From an uncultured Eubacteriales bacterium (GTDB lineage Bacteria > Bacillota > Clostridia > Oscillospirales > Acutalibacteraceae), in the NCBI GenBank assembly GCA_934695425.1, contig CAKUVH010000010.1, positions 1-46,863 on the forward strand: DNA of 46,863 bases, written 5' to 3'. The notes below the pieces were generated by a model. That model had not been told where the DNA came from. It searched no databases and worked only from the letters and a program-made list of their open reading frames with translations. Made by a program: the position numbers and the translations under genes. This document shows, one piece after another, positions 1 to 7,030 of the stretch (position 1 is the first letter of the stretch; every line of letters begins with the position of its first letter).

Positions 1-74
1 GGATGTAGCTCATCTGGTAGAGCGCCACCTTGCCAAGGTGGAGGTAGCGGGTTCGAGCCCCGTCATCCGCTCCA
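1..74 (+). tRNA. tRNA-Gly (GCC), 5' end cut by window edge
   Basis: Cloverleaf with anticodon GCC in the loop cttGCCaag. The T-arm gttcgagcccc and the 3' acceptor strand CATCCGC (64-70) are followed by discriminator T71 and encoded CCA 72-74. The 3' strand calls for a GCGGATG acceptor, so the first two bases (GC) lie just upstream of the window. Confidence 0.95.
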
Positions 75-92
75 ATTTATATCCATTTTTAT

Positions 93-167
93 GGCGCTAT
101 AGCCAAGTGGTAAGGCCGAGGTCTGCAAAACCTCTATTCCCCAGTTCGAATCTGGGTGGCGCCTCCA
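93..167 (+). tRNA. tRNA-Cys (GCA)
   Basis: Acceptor GGCGCTA (93-99) pairs with TGGCGCC (157-163), followed by discriminator T164 and encoded CCA 165-167. Anticodon GCA at about 124-126 in the loop ctGCAaa. It lies 18 nt after tRNA-Gly, so the two are probably one transcript. Confidence 0.95.
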
Positions 168-281
168 GTTAATATTTTTAGAATTTTGCCATGTGATGTA
201 TGAAGTCTACACAGATTTTGTATATGACAAGGCAAATTTAATATGTTTGGGTTTTATAATTATAACCGAGGGAGGATTGCA

Positions 282-515
282 GTGACTTTACTTAGTATCG
301 GCTTTGGAAATGCGCTTTCGCAGGAGAGAATAATTTCGATTTTAACTCCCGACTCCGCCCCCGTTAAAAGATTGATTCATATCGCGAAAGAATCCGGCAA
401 TTTGATCGATGCTACATGTGGGCGAAAAACTCAATCCGTTATAATTATGGATAGTGACCACGTGATTACTTCGGCAATGAGCGCCGAAGTTTTGGCAGGA
501 AAAATAAATAAATAG
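282..515 (+). CDS. remA: RemA-family (DUF370) extracellular matrix regulator
   Basis: A protein of 77 residues from GTG 282. It carries the family core: LLSIGFGN near the N-terminus, then SAPVKRL, LIDATCGRKT and DSDHVITSA. RemA of Bacillus is a DNA-binding activator of matrix and osmoprotection genes; in Clostridia its role is less clear. GTG 282 is chosen over the in-frame ATG 243 because GGAGG (271-275) lies six bases before it and RemA normally begins directly with the IGFGN segment. It sits upstream of gmk and rpoZ, the usual Firmicutes arrangement, but the normally preceding yicC is replaced by tRNA genes. Confidence 0.9.
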   Translation: MTLLSIGFGNALSQERIISILTPDSAPVKRLIHIAKESGNLIDATCGRKTQSVIIMDSDHVITSAMSAEVLAGKINK

Positions 516-542
516 CATAAATCATTTTTGAGGAGAAGTTAA

Positions 543-1160
543 GTGGAAAATAAAAAAAGAGGATTGTTAATAATTTTGTCAGGCCCGTCAGGCTCGGGTA
601 AAGACTCGGTTTTAAAAGAAATATTGTCCGAGAGAGAAAATATTTCTCTTTCGATTTCTTGCACGACCAGAGCTCCCAGAAAAGGCGAAGTCGACGGCAA
701 GGACTATTATTTTGTTGATAAAGAAGAGTTTTTATCTTCGGCAAAGCAAGGCAAAATGCTTGAATATGCCTGTTATTGCGAGAATTATTACGGTACCCCG
801 GTTGAAAAAGTTGAAAATCAATTGCAGCAAGGCAACAGCGTTATCCTGGAAATTGAAGTTCAAGGCGCCAGAGATGTCATGAAAAAATGCCCCGAAGCAG
901 TTAGTATTTTTCTTTTGCCACCTTCCATGGCGGAGCTTAAAAACAGGCTCCATGTGCGCGGTTTAGATACCGAAGAAGTTATTGAAAAGCGCTTGGCTGA
1001 AGCGAAAAATGAAATAAAATTGTCTTGCAAATACGATTATGTGGTTGTCAACGAAGACCTCAAAAAATGCGCGCAAGATATTATAAAAATTATAGATGCT
1101 CAATTTTTTAAATATGATAATATGAAAAATACAATTGACGAGGTGCTGAGTAATGAGTAA
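543..1160 (+). CDS. gmk: Guanylate kinase
   Basis: Phosphorylates GMP to GDP using ATP in the cytoplasm. A product of 205 residues, normal for the family. The P-loop GPSGSGKDS lies at about residues 14-22, followed by the GMP-binding stretch SCTTRAPRKGEVDGKDYYF and the lid segment RLAEAKNE. GTG start at 543 preceded by AGGAG (530-534). It is 27 nt after remA and overlaps rpoZ by 8 nt, so the genes are co-transcribed and gmk-rpoZ are probably translationally coupled. Confidence 0.97.
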   Translation: MENKKRGLLIILSGPSGSGKDSVLKEILSERENISLSISCTTRAPRKGEVDGKDYYFVDKEEFLSSAKQGKMLEYACYCENYYGTPVEKVENQLQQGNSVILEIEVQGARDVMKKCPEAVSIFLLPPSMAELKNRLHVRGLDTEEVIEKRLAEAKNEIKLSCKYDYVVVNEDLKKCAQDIIKIIDAQFFKYDNMKNTIDEVLSNE

Positions 1161-1350
1161 AATACTATCCGTAAAAGACATGTTGGAAGGGAAATCCAAT
1201 AAATATCCTCTTGCTGTGGCTGTAGCAAAAAGAGCACGCGAAATAACCGAGGATATACTTATCCATGAAAGAATAGTCGACGAGAAACCTGTAAACATTG
1301 CTATCAGGGAATTTAAAGACGGAAAATACTTAATTGTGGAACCTGACTAA
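1153..1350 (+). CDS. rpoZ: RNA polymerase omega subunit
   Basis: A 65-residue omega subunit that assists RNA polymerase assembly by binding beta prime. It shows the family core around SNKYPLAVAVAKRAREI and a C-terminal IAIREFKDGKY segment. The start overlaps the last 8 nt of gmk; the ribosome binding site (GAGG, 1140-1143) lies inside gmk. In relatives the next gene is usually coaBC or priA; here an unrelated ORF intervenes. Confidence 0.93.
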   Translation: MSKILSVKDMLEGKSNKYPLAVAVAKRAREITEDILIHERIVDEKPVNIAIREFKDGKYLIVEPD

Positions 1351-1368
1351 TTTTTTTAAAATAGCCAT

Positions 1369-1396
1369 TTACAATTTTATCTTAAAGTGATATAAT
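1369..1396 (+). promoter_or_regulatory. Candidate sigma-A promoter for the 386-aa orphan (and priA)
   Basis: TTACAA (1369-1374), 16-nt spacer, perfect TATAAT (1391-1396), in the gap after rpoZ. No terminator hairpin is visible between rpoZ and this site, so it adds to rather than replaces read-through from the remA operon. Confidence 0.55.
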
Positions 1397-1456
1397 CAGT
1401 GCAACCAAATTCAATTTGTGTTGCACTAAATTTTTGCTGAAAAGGGGTATGATGTT

Positions 1457-2617
1457 ATGGCAAGGATGAAACCTATAATAGTTGAGAATAAATTAGCTTT
1501 GGAAATAGCTGGCAAAGTAAAAGCTATATGCGGTGAATATATTAAGAACGAAAACGCTGTGACCGGAGCGCCTGAAATTACTAAAGGAAATGAAAATAAT
1601 ATAAAAATTTTTTTAAAAGGTCTTGCGTGCAAGATGGCACGGCCTGTTGAATTGACAAAAGAAATGGAAAGTATTGAAAGTATAATTGATATTGAAAAAA
1701 ATAAATCTATAAAGGGCTTATTAAAAAGTTTATTTATTAATAAATCTTTCAGGCACTTGTACAAATCAAAAAAACCTGAAGCACTCGCTTTGTTGAATGA
1801 AGGATCTGAAATTGCTCAGCCCATTTTTTTGATGCAGTTTCCTCCCCGAGTGAGTCTTTTTATGAATGAGATAGAAAAAGTTTTAAAAACAGAGTACGAA
1901 AAAGATAACAAAATTATAAATGGTGTATTTGAGGAAATTCAAGGTTTCGTTGAAAAATCAAAAAATAATGTTAAAACTTGGCAGGGATACGTTGATAAAT
2001 TTAAAACTAAAGTAAATGAATGTTGGGAGCAAGGCAATTTTCCTCAAGGAATTTTAACAGCTTGTGCGAAAGAAATGTGTGCGGATATAAACAATAATTA
2101 TAGCAGCGCTTTAGGAGAAATTACTTCTATACAAATAGTGCTTTCCAACATGATGAATAATAATAAAAACGAAGTAAATAATGTAAAGTATGTCAAATCT
2201 TTAAACAAAGATTTACCTGAAAAAATAAATTCCAATATTATAGGATATATAACGAATGTAGAAAATATTTGTGGTAGAATTGAAGATCCTAAATATCGCA
2301 GTCAATTTAAAGAAACTTCCAGCCAAAAGATATTAAATGAAGTCCTTGCCTATTTAAAGGAAGAACTGAAAAATTATGAGCCGGAAACCAATGAGCCGGC
2401 TCTGAAAAACGCGGAAAAATTTTACAAATGGGCAAATGGTATTCGCTCTGAATTTCTGATTGATGAAAAGGTTGCTGATAGCAAAATAGTTGCGTGTTAT
2501 AGAAAAATGGTGAATTGTCTAAGTTCGGTCGAAGATAGTTTAACAGTCGGAAAGACATTGGATAAAATTTTAAATAAAAAGGAGCAAAATATTGAAGCAA
2601 AGTCGTCTGATAGCTAA
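1457..2617 (+). CDS. Uncharacterised helical protein inserted between rpoZ and priA
   Basis: A product of 386 residues; I do not recognise its family. It has no signal peptide or membrane segment and looks mostly alpha-helical and Lys/Asn/Glu-rich, with a short Cys-containing stretch (CAKEMCADI) near residue 204. ATG 1457 follows AAAGGGG (1441-1447). It has its own promoter at 1369-1396, and its last 26 nt overlap the priA start, with the priA ribosome binding site inside this gene. In most Firmicutes coaBC or nothing lies here, so this is a lineage-specific insertion. Function unknown; the position alone does not imply a role in replication restart. Confidence 0.8.
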   Translation: MARMKPIIVENKLALEIAGKVKAICGEYIKNENAVTGAPEITKGNENNIKIFLKGLACKMARPVELTKEMESIESIIDIEKNKSIKGLLKSLFINKSFRHLYKSKKPEALALLNEGSEIAQPIFLMQFPPRVSLFMNEIEKVLKTEYEKDNKIINGVFEEIQGFVEKSKNNVKTWQGYVDKFKTKVNECWEQGNFPQGILTACAKEMCADINNNYSSALGEITSIQIVLSNMMNNNKNEVNNVKYVKSLNKDLPEKINSNIIGYITNVENICGRIEDPKYRSQFKETSSQKILNEVLAYLKEELKNYEPETNEPALKNAEKFYKWANGIRSEFLIDEKVADSKIVACYRKMVNCLSSVEDSLTVGKTLDKILNKKEQNIEAKSSDS

Positions 2618-5054
2618 AGTGGCAGTAGAAAAACTGGATTTTATTAACGATATATTATACAGTTATGCTGTTCCAAAAAATTTCGAAAATTTGATTTCTC
2701 CCGGTCGAAGAGTTGTGGTGCCGTTCGGCATGTACAGTTCTTTTCGACAAGGAATAATAATAGATGTTGAAACTTGCGAAGATTCCGAAACATCTTTAAA
2801 ACAAATTCACACGGTACTTGATAAGGTGCCGTGTGTTTCTGCTGAGATGATAGATATAATAAAGTGGATGAAAGAATATTATTTTTGTACATATTTCGAA
2901 GCTGCAAAGCTGATCACTCCACCGGGTACCGCCTGCAAAATAGATGACATACATTATGAGTTTGATTCCGAAAAGTTATCCTCACAAGAACTCGCTACGC
3001 CCGAAATGGAATTCATAAACAAAATTAAAAGCCAAATAGGCGACGAATTTTCATTTAAAAGCCTTAAAAATCTCAAAATCCCCAAATTCGGTCCGGCTCT
3101 TACCTGTCTGATTTCGAAACAAATTCTAAAAGAAAAATCAAATGCTCTAAAAACAATAGGCGAGAAAACTTTTAAAGTTTTTTCTCTTCAAAAAAATAAT
3201 CATATTAGCGAGCAAAAATTGACTCCGAAGCAAAAATTAATTTGCGATTATTTAGCGGAACACGATTTTGCGACTCAAAATGAAATATATTATTTTACCG
3301 GAGTGGGCGAGTCGGTTGTAAAAAAATTGGTAGAAAAGGGAATCCTAAATGAAACCACAAAAAACGAATACCTAAGTCCAAAAGATTTTTTACCCTCAAG
3401 CTCAAAACTTCCTAAAAATGAGCTTAGCTCCGAGCAAAAATCAGCTTTCGAAAGCCTTTTCAAAATCTATAAAAAAAATGAATACAGCGTCTCGTTGCTC
3501 CACGGAATAACCGGCAGCGGAAAAACCGAAGTCATTTTAAATTTAATAGATAAAGTCATCGAAGAGGGTAAGTCAGTTATATACATGCTCCCTGAAATCG
3601 CGCTGACAAGCCAAATTATAGGAGTTTTTAAATCACGGTACAATGATTTGGTTACGGTAATTCACAGCGGGCTTTCAGATTGGCAGAGGCTGGATTCTTG
3701 GAAAAAAATAAACATCGGCGAAAAAAAAGTTATCATCGGAACCCGCAGCGCAGCGCTTGCTCCTGTTCACAATTTGGGTCTAATAGTAATCGATGAAGAA
3801 CACGAATTTACATATAAATCCGAAAGCGCTCCTAAATTCAGCGCAAAAGAAGTTTCGATGTACAGGTGCTTCAAAAATAACTCCATGCTTTTGTTTTCTT
3901 CTGCAACGCCGTCGATTGAAACCTATTTTAAAGCAAAATCAGGCAATTATCACCTTGTGAATTTAAAAACTCGCTACGGAGAATCTAAAATCCCCGAAGT
4001 CGATATCATTGATATGAAAGATGAAAAATATTTCGGTTCTCAAAAAGAAATCAGCGAAAGCCTTGCAAAAGAACTGAAAAATAATTTTAAAAACAAAAAA
4101 CAATCGATTATATTTTTGAATCGAAGAGGTTTCAGCACCTTTGCAAAATGCATAGAATGCGGGGAAGTCGTAATGTGTCCGCATTGCAGTGTCGCTTTGA
4201 ATTATCATAAAGATAATAATAAATTAATGTGTCATTATTGCGGATATTTTATGAATCTTTCGAGCGACTGCCCAAAATGCCACAGCAAAAAAATTTGTTA
4301 TATGGGTTTTGGAACTCAAAAAATAGAAAACATCTTAGCCGAAATTTTGCCCGGAGCAAAAATTTTAAGAATTGATGCAGATGCAAAAAAATCTTATAAA
4401 TCCATTGAAAAAGATTTAAAAGATTTTAGTTTGGGTGAATATGATGTTCTGGTCGGCACTCAAATGATAGCCAAAGGGTTTAATTTTCCAAACGTCACAC
4501 TAGTCGGAATAGTTTCGATTGATTCGTATTTATACGGCAGCGATTATAAAAGTTACGAAAAAACTTTTTCGCTTCTCACTCAAGTAATCGGCAGAGCCGG
4601 TCGAGGAATCTACCCCGGCAAAGCCATGATTCAAACTTTCAGCCCGGAAGAAGAAATTATAACAATGGCCTCCAATCAGGATTATGAATCTTTTTTTGAC
4701 TCAGAGATAAATCTCCGAAAATCTCTTTTGTATCCGCCTTTTTCGGATATTTGCGTACTTTCTTTTTCCGGCGCGTCCGAAGATAAAGTTATAAATTTTT
4801 CAAATAATTTTTTTGGCAACTTAAAAAATATTGCCCGTGAGCACTACAGCGATTTGCCTCTCAGAATTTTACCTCCCACACCTGCGACGGTTAAAAAAGT
4901 GTCCTCGAAATATCGCTATAAAATAATAATAAAATGTAAAAATAACAAAAAATTCCGAAAAATGATTTCTGCAATCCTAAAAGATAAATCTATAATGAAA
5001 TCATCTCTCGGCGTAAAAATAGGCGTGGATATTAATCCTGAAAAGATTTTGTAA
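2592..5054 (+). CDS. priA: Primosomal replication restart helicase PriA
   Basis: 3'-to-5' superfamily-2 helicase that reloads the replisome at stalled forks. A protein of 820 residues: N-terminal 3'-DNA-binding domain (about 1-105), winged-helix region, Walker A GITGSGKTE near 305-313, DEEH box near 401-404, then a zinc-binding insert with paired cysteines (CIECGEVVMCPHC; CHYC; CPKC) and the helicase C lobe containing QVIGRAGRG. TTG start at 2592 preceded by GGAG (2581-2584) at 7 nt; no better upstream start. Overlaps the preceding ORF by 26 nt and converges on mtnN with a 23-nt overlap. The usual downstream def-fmt pair is absent. Confidence 0.95.
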   Translation: MKQSRLIAKVAVEKLDFINDILYSYAVPKNFENLISPGRRVVVPFGMYSSFRQGIIIDVETCEDSETSLKQIHTVLDKVPCVSAEMIDIIKWMKEYYFCTYFEAAKLITPPGTACKIDDIHYEFDSEKLSSQELATPEMEFINKIKSQIGDEFSFKSLKNLKIPKFGPALTCLISKQILKEKSNALKTIGEKTFKVFSLQKNNHISEQKLTPKQKLICDYLAEHDFATQNEIYYFTGVGESVVKKLVEKGILNETTKNEYLSPKDFLPSSSKLPKNELSSEQKSAFESLFKIYKKNEYSVSLLHGITGSGKTEVILNLIDKVIEEGKSVIYMLPEIALTSQIIGVFKSRYNDLVTVIHSGLSDWQRLDSWKKINIGEKKVIIGTRSAALAPVHNLGLIVIDEEHEFTYKSESAPKFSAKEVSMYRCFKNNSMLLFSSATPSIETYFKAKSGNYHLVNLKTRYGESKIPEVDIIDMKDEKYFGSQKEISESLAKELKNNFKNKKQSIIFLNRRGFSTFAKCIECGEVVMCPHCSVALNYHKDNNKLMCHYCGYFMNLSSDCPKCHSKKICYMGFGTQKIENILAEILPGAKILRIDADAKKSYKSIEKDLKDFSLGEYDVLVGTQMIAKGFNFPNVTLVGIVSIDSYLYGSDYKSYEKTFSLLTQVIGRAGRGIYPGKAMIQTFSPEEEIITMASNQDYESFFDSEINLRKSLLYPPFSDICVLSFSGASEDKVINFSNNFFGNLKNIAREHYSDLPLRILPPTPATVKKVSSKYRYKIIIKCKNNKKFRKMISAILKDKSIMKSSLGVKIGVDINPEKIL

Positions 5055-5730
5055 ATTCATTTAAAATGGCCGCAGAATTTTTTGAAGAGTTTTTAATAAA
5101 AGACTCAAAATCCACCGGAGAATCATTATCCGCTCGGTCGGATATCGACCGTATAATCGCAAAATCCACGCCGTTGTAATAGCACACATGCCCGATACTT
5201 CCGGCTTCCATCTCGCAGGCGATTCCGTCGAATGTTTTTCTCAGTTCAAAAAGTTTTTCCGAAGAGTTTATGAATTGATCCCCGGTTAGAATAGTCCCTT
5301 TGTGAATCGAAATGCCTTTTATTTTTTCTGCAGATTGTATGATTTTTTGAGTTAACCATTTTGAACAAGGTATCTTTACAAGGTCTATTCCGCAAATTTC
5401 TCCCTTTTCTCTTCCCGGAAATGCGCTTACGTCAAAATCATGTTGAACTACATTTTCTCCGATAACCACATCCGATATATTTACATTTTCTTTAATCGCG
5501 CCCGCAACACCGACGTTCAAAATAAACTTCGGTTTGTAAATTAAAATAAGCGTTTGTGTGCAGATTGCACTATTGACTTTCCCGACCCCGCATTTCACGG
5601 CGCAACAAGGCACGTCGTTTATAGTTCCTATAAAAAAATTAAAATTATGCCCGGTTTCTTTTTTTGTATTTTTCATAATTTTCAGAACTTCTTCGAGTTC
5701 TTCGTCCATCGCGCAAATAATTCCTATCAT
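5032..5730 (-). CDS. mtnN: 5'-methylthioadenosine/S-adenosylhomocysteine nucleosidase
   Basis: Cleaves MTA and SAH to adenine plus the thio-sugar, for methionine salvage and methyl-cycle detoxification. A protein of 232 residues. MIGIICAMDEELE is the typical N-terminus; GVAGA, the purine/ribose-binding EMEAG and the catalytic Asp in RSISDRAD are present. I start at ATG 5730 (GGAGA 8 nt upstream) rather than the longer in-frame ATG at 5793, because the family begins at IGIICAMDEE. It converges on priA with overlapping 3' ends, so the two are not co-expressed. Confidence 0.93.
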   Translation of the reverse strand: MIGIICAMDEELEEVLKIMKNTKKETGHNFNFFIGTINDVPCCAVKCGVGKVNSAICTQTLILIYKPKFILNVGVAGAIKENVNISDVVIGENVVQHDFDVSAFPGREKGEICGIDLVKIPCSKWLTQKIIQSAEKIKGISIHKGTILTGDQFINSSEKLFELRKTFDGIACEMEAGSIGHVCYYNGVDFAIIRSISDRADNDSPVDFESFIKNSSKNSAAILNEFTKSFQD

Positions 5731-5833
5731 TATAATTCTCCGATTTTTAATGTATTTATTTTTTAAAATTTCACATAATAAATTATAAATCATTGCATTA
5801 AAAAATTAAATGCATTATAAAGGAGATTTTTTT

Positions 5834-6190
5834 ATGGAATATTTAAAAGCTTTTGCGGTGGGAGGATTTATCTGTTTGCTCGCGCAAATATTAATTGATA
5901 AAACAAAAATCACTCCCGCAAGGATACTGGTTATATGGGTTCTTTCGGGCGTGGTTTTGACGGCCCTCGGAATTTACGAGCCGATCGTGCAGTTTGCCGG
6001 AGCCGGAGCAACAGTCCCGTTAAGCGGTTTTGGATATCTCATGGCAAACGGTGTCAAGGAAGCTATTAAAAGTCAAGGAATTTTAGGAATAATTTCCGGA
6101 GGATTAACCGCCGGGGCAGCGGGAATTTCAGCGGCGGTGTTTTGCGGATATGTAGCATCGTTGTTTACTCGTTCAAAAGATGAAGATTAA
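5834..6190 (+). CDS. spoVAE: Stage V sporulation protein AE (SpoVA channel subunit)
   Basis: Small membrane protein of 118 residues with three to four hydrophobic segments and the family GYLMANGVKEAI region. SpoVA proteins form the inner-spore-membrane channel that moves dipicolinic acid and cations during sporulation and germination. ATG 5834 follows AGGAG; an in-frame ATG at 5810 lacks a ribosome binding site. It stands alone: spoVAC and spoVAD, normally adjacent, are not in the window. A strong terminator follows directly. Confidence 0.85.
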   Translation: MEYLKAFAVGGFICLLAQILIDKTKITPARILVIWVLSGVVLTALGIYEPIVQFAGAGATVPLSGFGYLMANGVKEAIKSQGILGIISGGLTAGAAGISAAVFCGYVASLFTRSKDED

Positions 6191-6197
6191 ATTTTAG

Positions 6198-6223
6198 CCG
6201 ACCTTTTAAAGGGTCGGTTTTTT
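6198..6223 (+). terminator. Rho-independent terminator after spoVAE
   Basis: CCGACC (6198-6203) pairs with GGTCGG (6212-6217), extended by A/T pairs into the loop, followed by a T6 run. Confidence 0.85.
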
Positions 6224-6233
6224 GTATGCAGAA

Positions 6234-6256
6234 AACCACGCGATAGTCGCGTGGTT
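6234..6256. repeat. Left-end hairpin of the IS200-like element
   Basis: Perfect 10-bp inverted repeat AACCACGCGA / TCGCGTGGTT with a TAG loop. Such subterminal hairpins are the binding sites of single-strand Y1 transposases. Confidence 0.75.
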
Positions 6257-6293
6257 CAGTGATAGCCTAAGCGATGTAAGAAGGGCATAAAAA

Positions 6294-6354
6294 CTCCTTT
6301 TGATGTAGAATATAATAGCGGTCTGGAAACTGCTAAAGGAAACATCAAAAGGAG
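6294..6354 (+). promoter_or_regulatory. Leader hairpin that hides the tnpA ribosome binding site
   Basis: CTCCTTTTGATGT (6294-6306) is the exact complement of ACATCAAAAGGAG (6342-6354), which contains most of the tnpA Shine-Dalgarno (GGAGG, 6351-6355). The 13-bp stem would block initiation, as described for IS200 transposase leaders. Confidence 0.7.
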
Positions 6355-6364
6355 GACATTCAAA

Positions 6365-6819
6365 ATGAATGATATACATAGCTTATCACATACAAAGTGG
6401 AACTGCAAATACCATATAGTATTTGCACCGAAATATAGAAGGAAAGTATTTTATGGAGAAAAGAGATTAGAAATAGGAGCGATACTGAGAGAGCTATGCA
6501 AATGGAAAGGAGTAAACATAATAGAAGCGGAGGTATGCCCTGACCACGTACATATGCTTTTAGAGATACCGCCAAAGGTGAGTATATCAAGTTTTATGGG
6601 ATTTCTCAAAGGAAAAAGCAGCTTGATGATATATGAAAAATGGGGAATCTTAAATTCAAATATAGAAACCAAGAATTTTGGTGCAGAGGGTACTATGTAG
6701 ATACAGCAGGGAAAAATGCGGTTAAAATAAAGGAGTATATCAAAAATCAATTAAAAGAAGATGAATTAGGAGAACAATTAACATTTAACAATACCGACCC
6801 ATTTATGGGTAGCAAGTAA
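6365..6819 (+). pseudogene. tnpA: IS200-type Y1 (HUH) transposase, frameshifted
   Basis: The first frame gives the family N-terminus (WNCKYHIVFAPKYRRK) and the HUH motif in PDHVHML, then runs out of frame after YEKWG and stops at 6700. The +1-shifted frame from about 6645 continues with FKYRNQEFWCRGYYVDT, which carries the catalytic Tyr, through DPFMGSK to TAA 6819. Restoring one base near 6643-6650 gives a normal protein of about 151 residues. The shift separates HUH from the tyrosine, so the gene is predicted inactive. No obvious slippery heptamer supports programmed frameshifting. Confidence 0.85.
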
Positions 6820-6849
6820 CAATCTTTTCGCAAGCATCAGACCGTATCA

Positions 6850-6921
6850 GCCTCCTTTAGAGGCGGCCGGTAGTACAGGGCTTCGCCCGTTAAAGAAATA
6901 CCCCCCCAGCTAGGCCGGGGG
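6850..6921. repeat. Right-end hairpins of the IS200-like element
   Basis: Three inverted repeats: GCCTC/GAGGC (6850-6854, 6860-6864), GGGC/GCCC around TTC (6878-6888), and the GC-rich CCCCC (6903-6907) against GGGGG (6917-6921). The last is the likely right terminal structure. Confidence 0.6.
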
Positions 6922-6969
6922 ATGCTTATATAATGTCTAAAAATAATTGTAAAAAATAATAAAAAAGTA

Positions 6970-6998
6970 TTGATAATTCTATATTTTTATGATATGAT
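6970..6998 (+). promoter_or_regulatory. Candidate sigma-A promoter of the 839-aa orphan
   Basis: TTGATA (6970-6975), 17-nt spacer, TATGAT (6993-6998), about 30 nt upstream of the start codon. Confidence 0.6.
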
Positions 6999-7030
6999 TA
7001 TACAAAATATTATAAAATGGAGGGTTTAAT

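Larger units (their letters stand above)
6231..6937 (+). mobile_element. IS200/IS605-family insertion sequence (tnpA only, decayed)
   Basis: About 0.7 kb: an imperfect-palindrome left end, a leader hairpin, a Y1-transposase reading frame with a frameshift, and GC-rich right-end hairpins. No terminal inverted repeats or target duplication are expected for this family. Boundaries are estimated from the hairpins (left 6234-6256, right about 6903-6921). It inserted just after the spoVAE terminator, without disrupting a gene. Confidence 0.8.

Noticed and set aside
5750..5833. Possible sigma-G promoter before spoVAE (TGCATTA ... CATTATA)
   Set aside because: The spacing between the candidate -35 and -10 is only about 12-13 nt, too short for sigma-G; not reported as a promoter.
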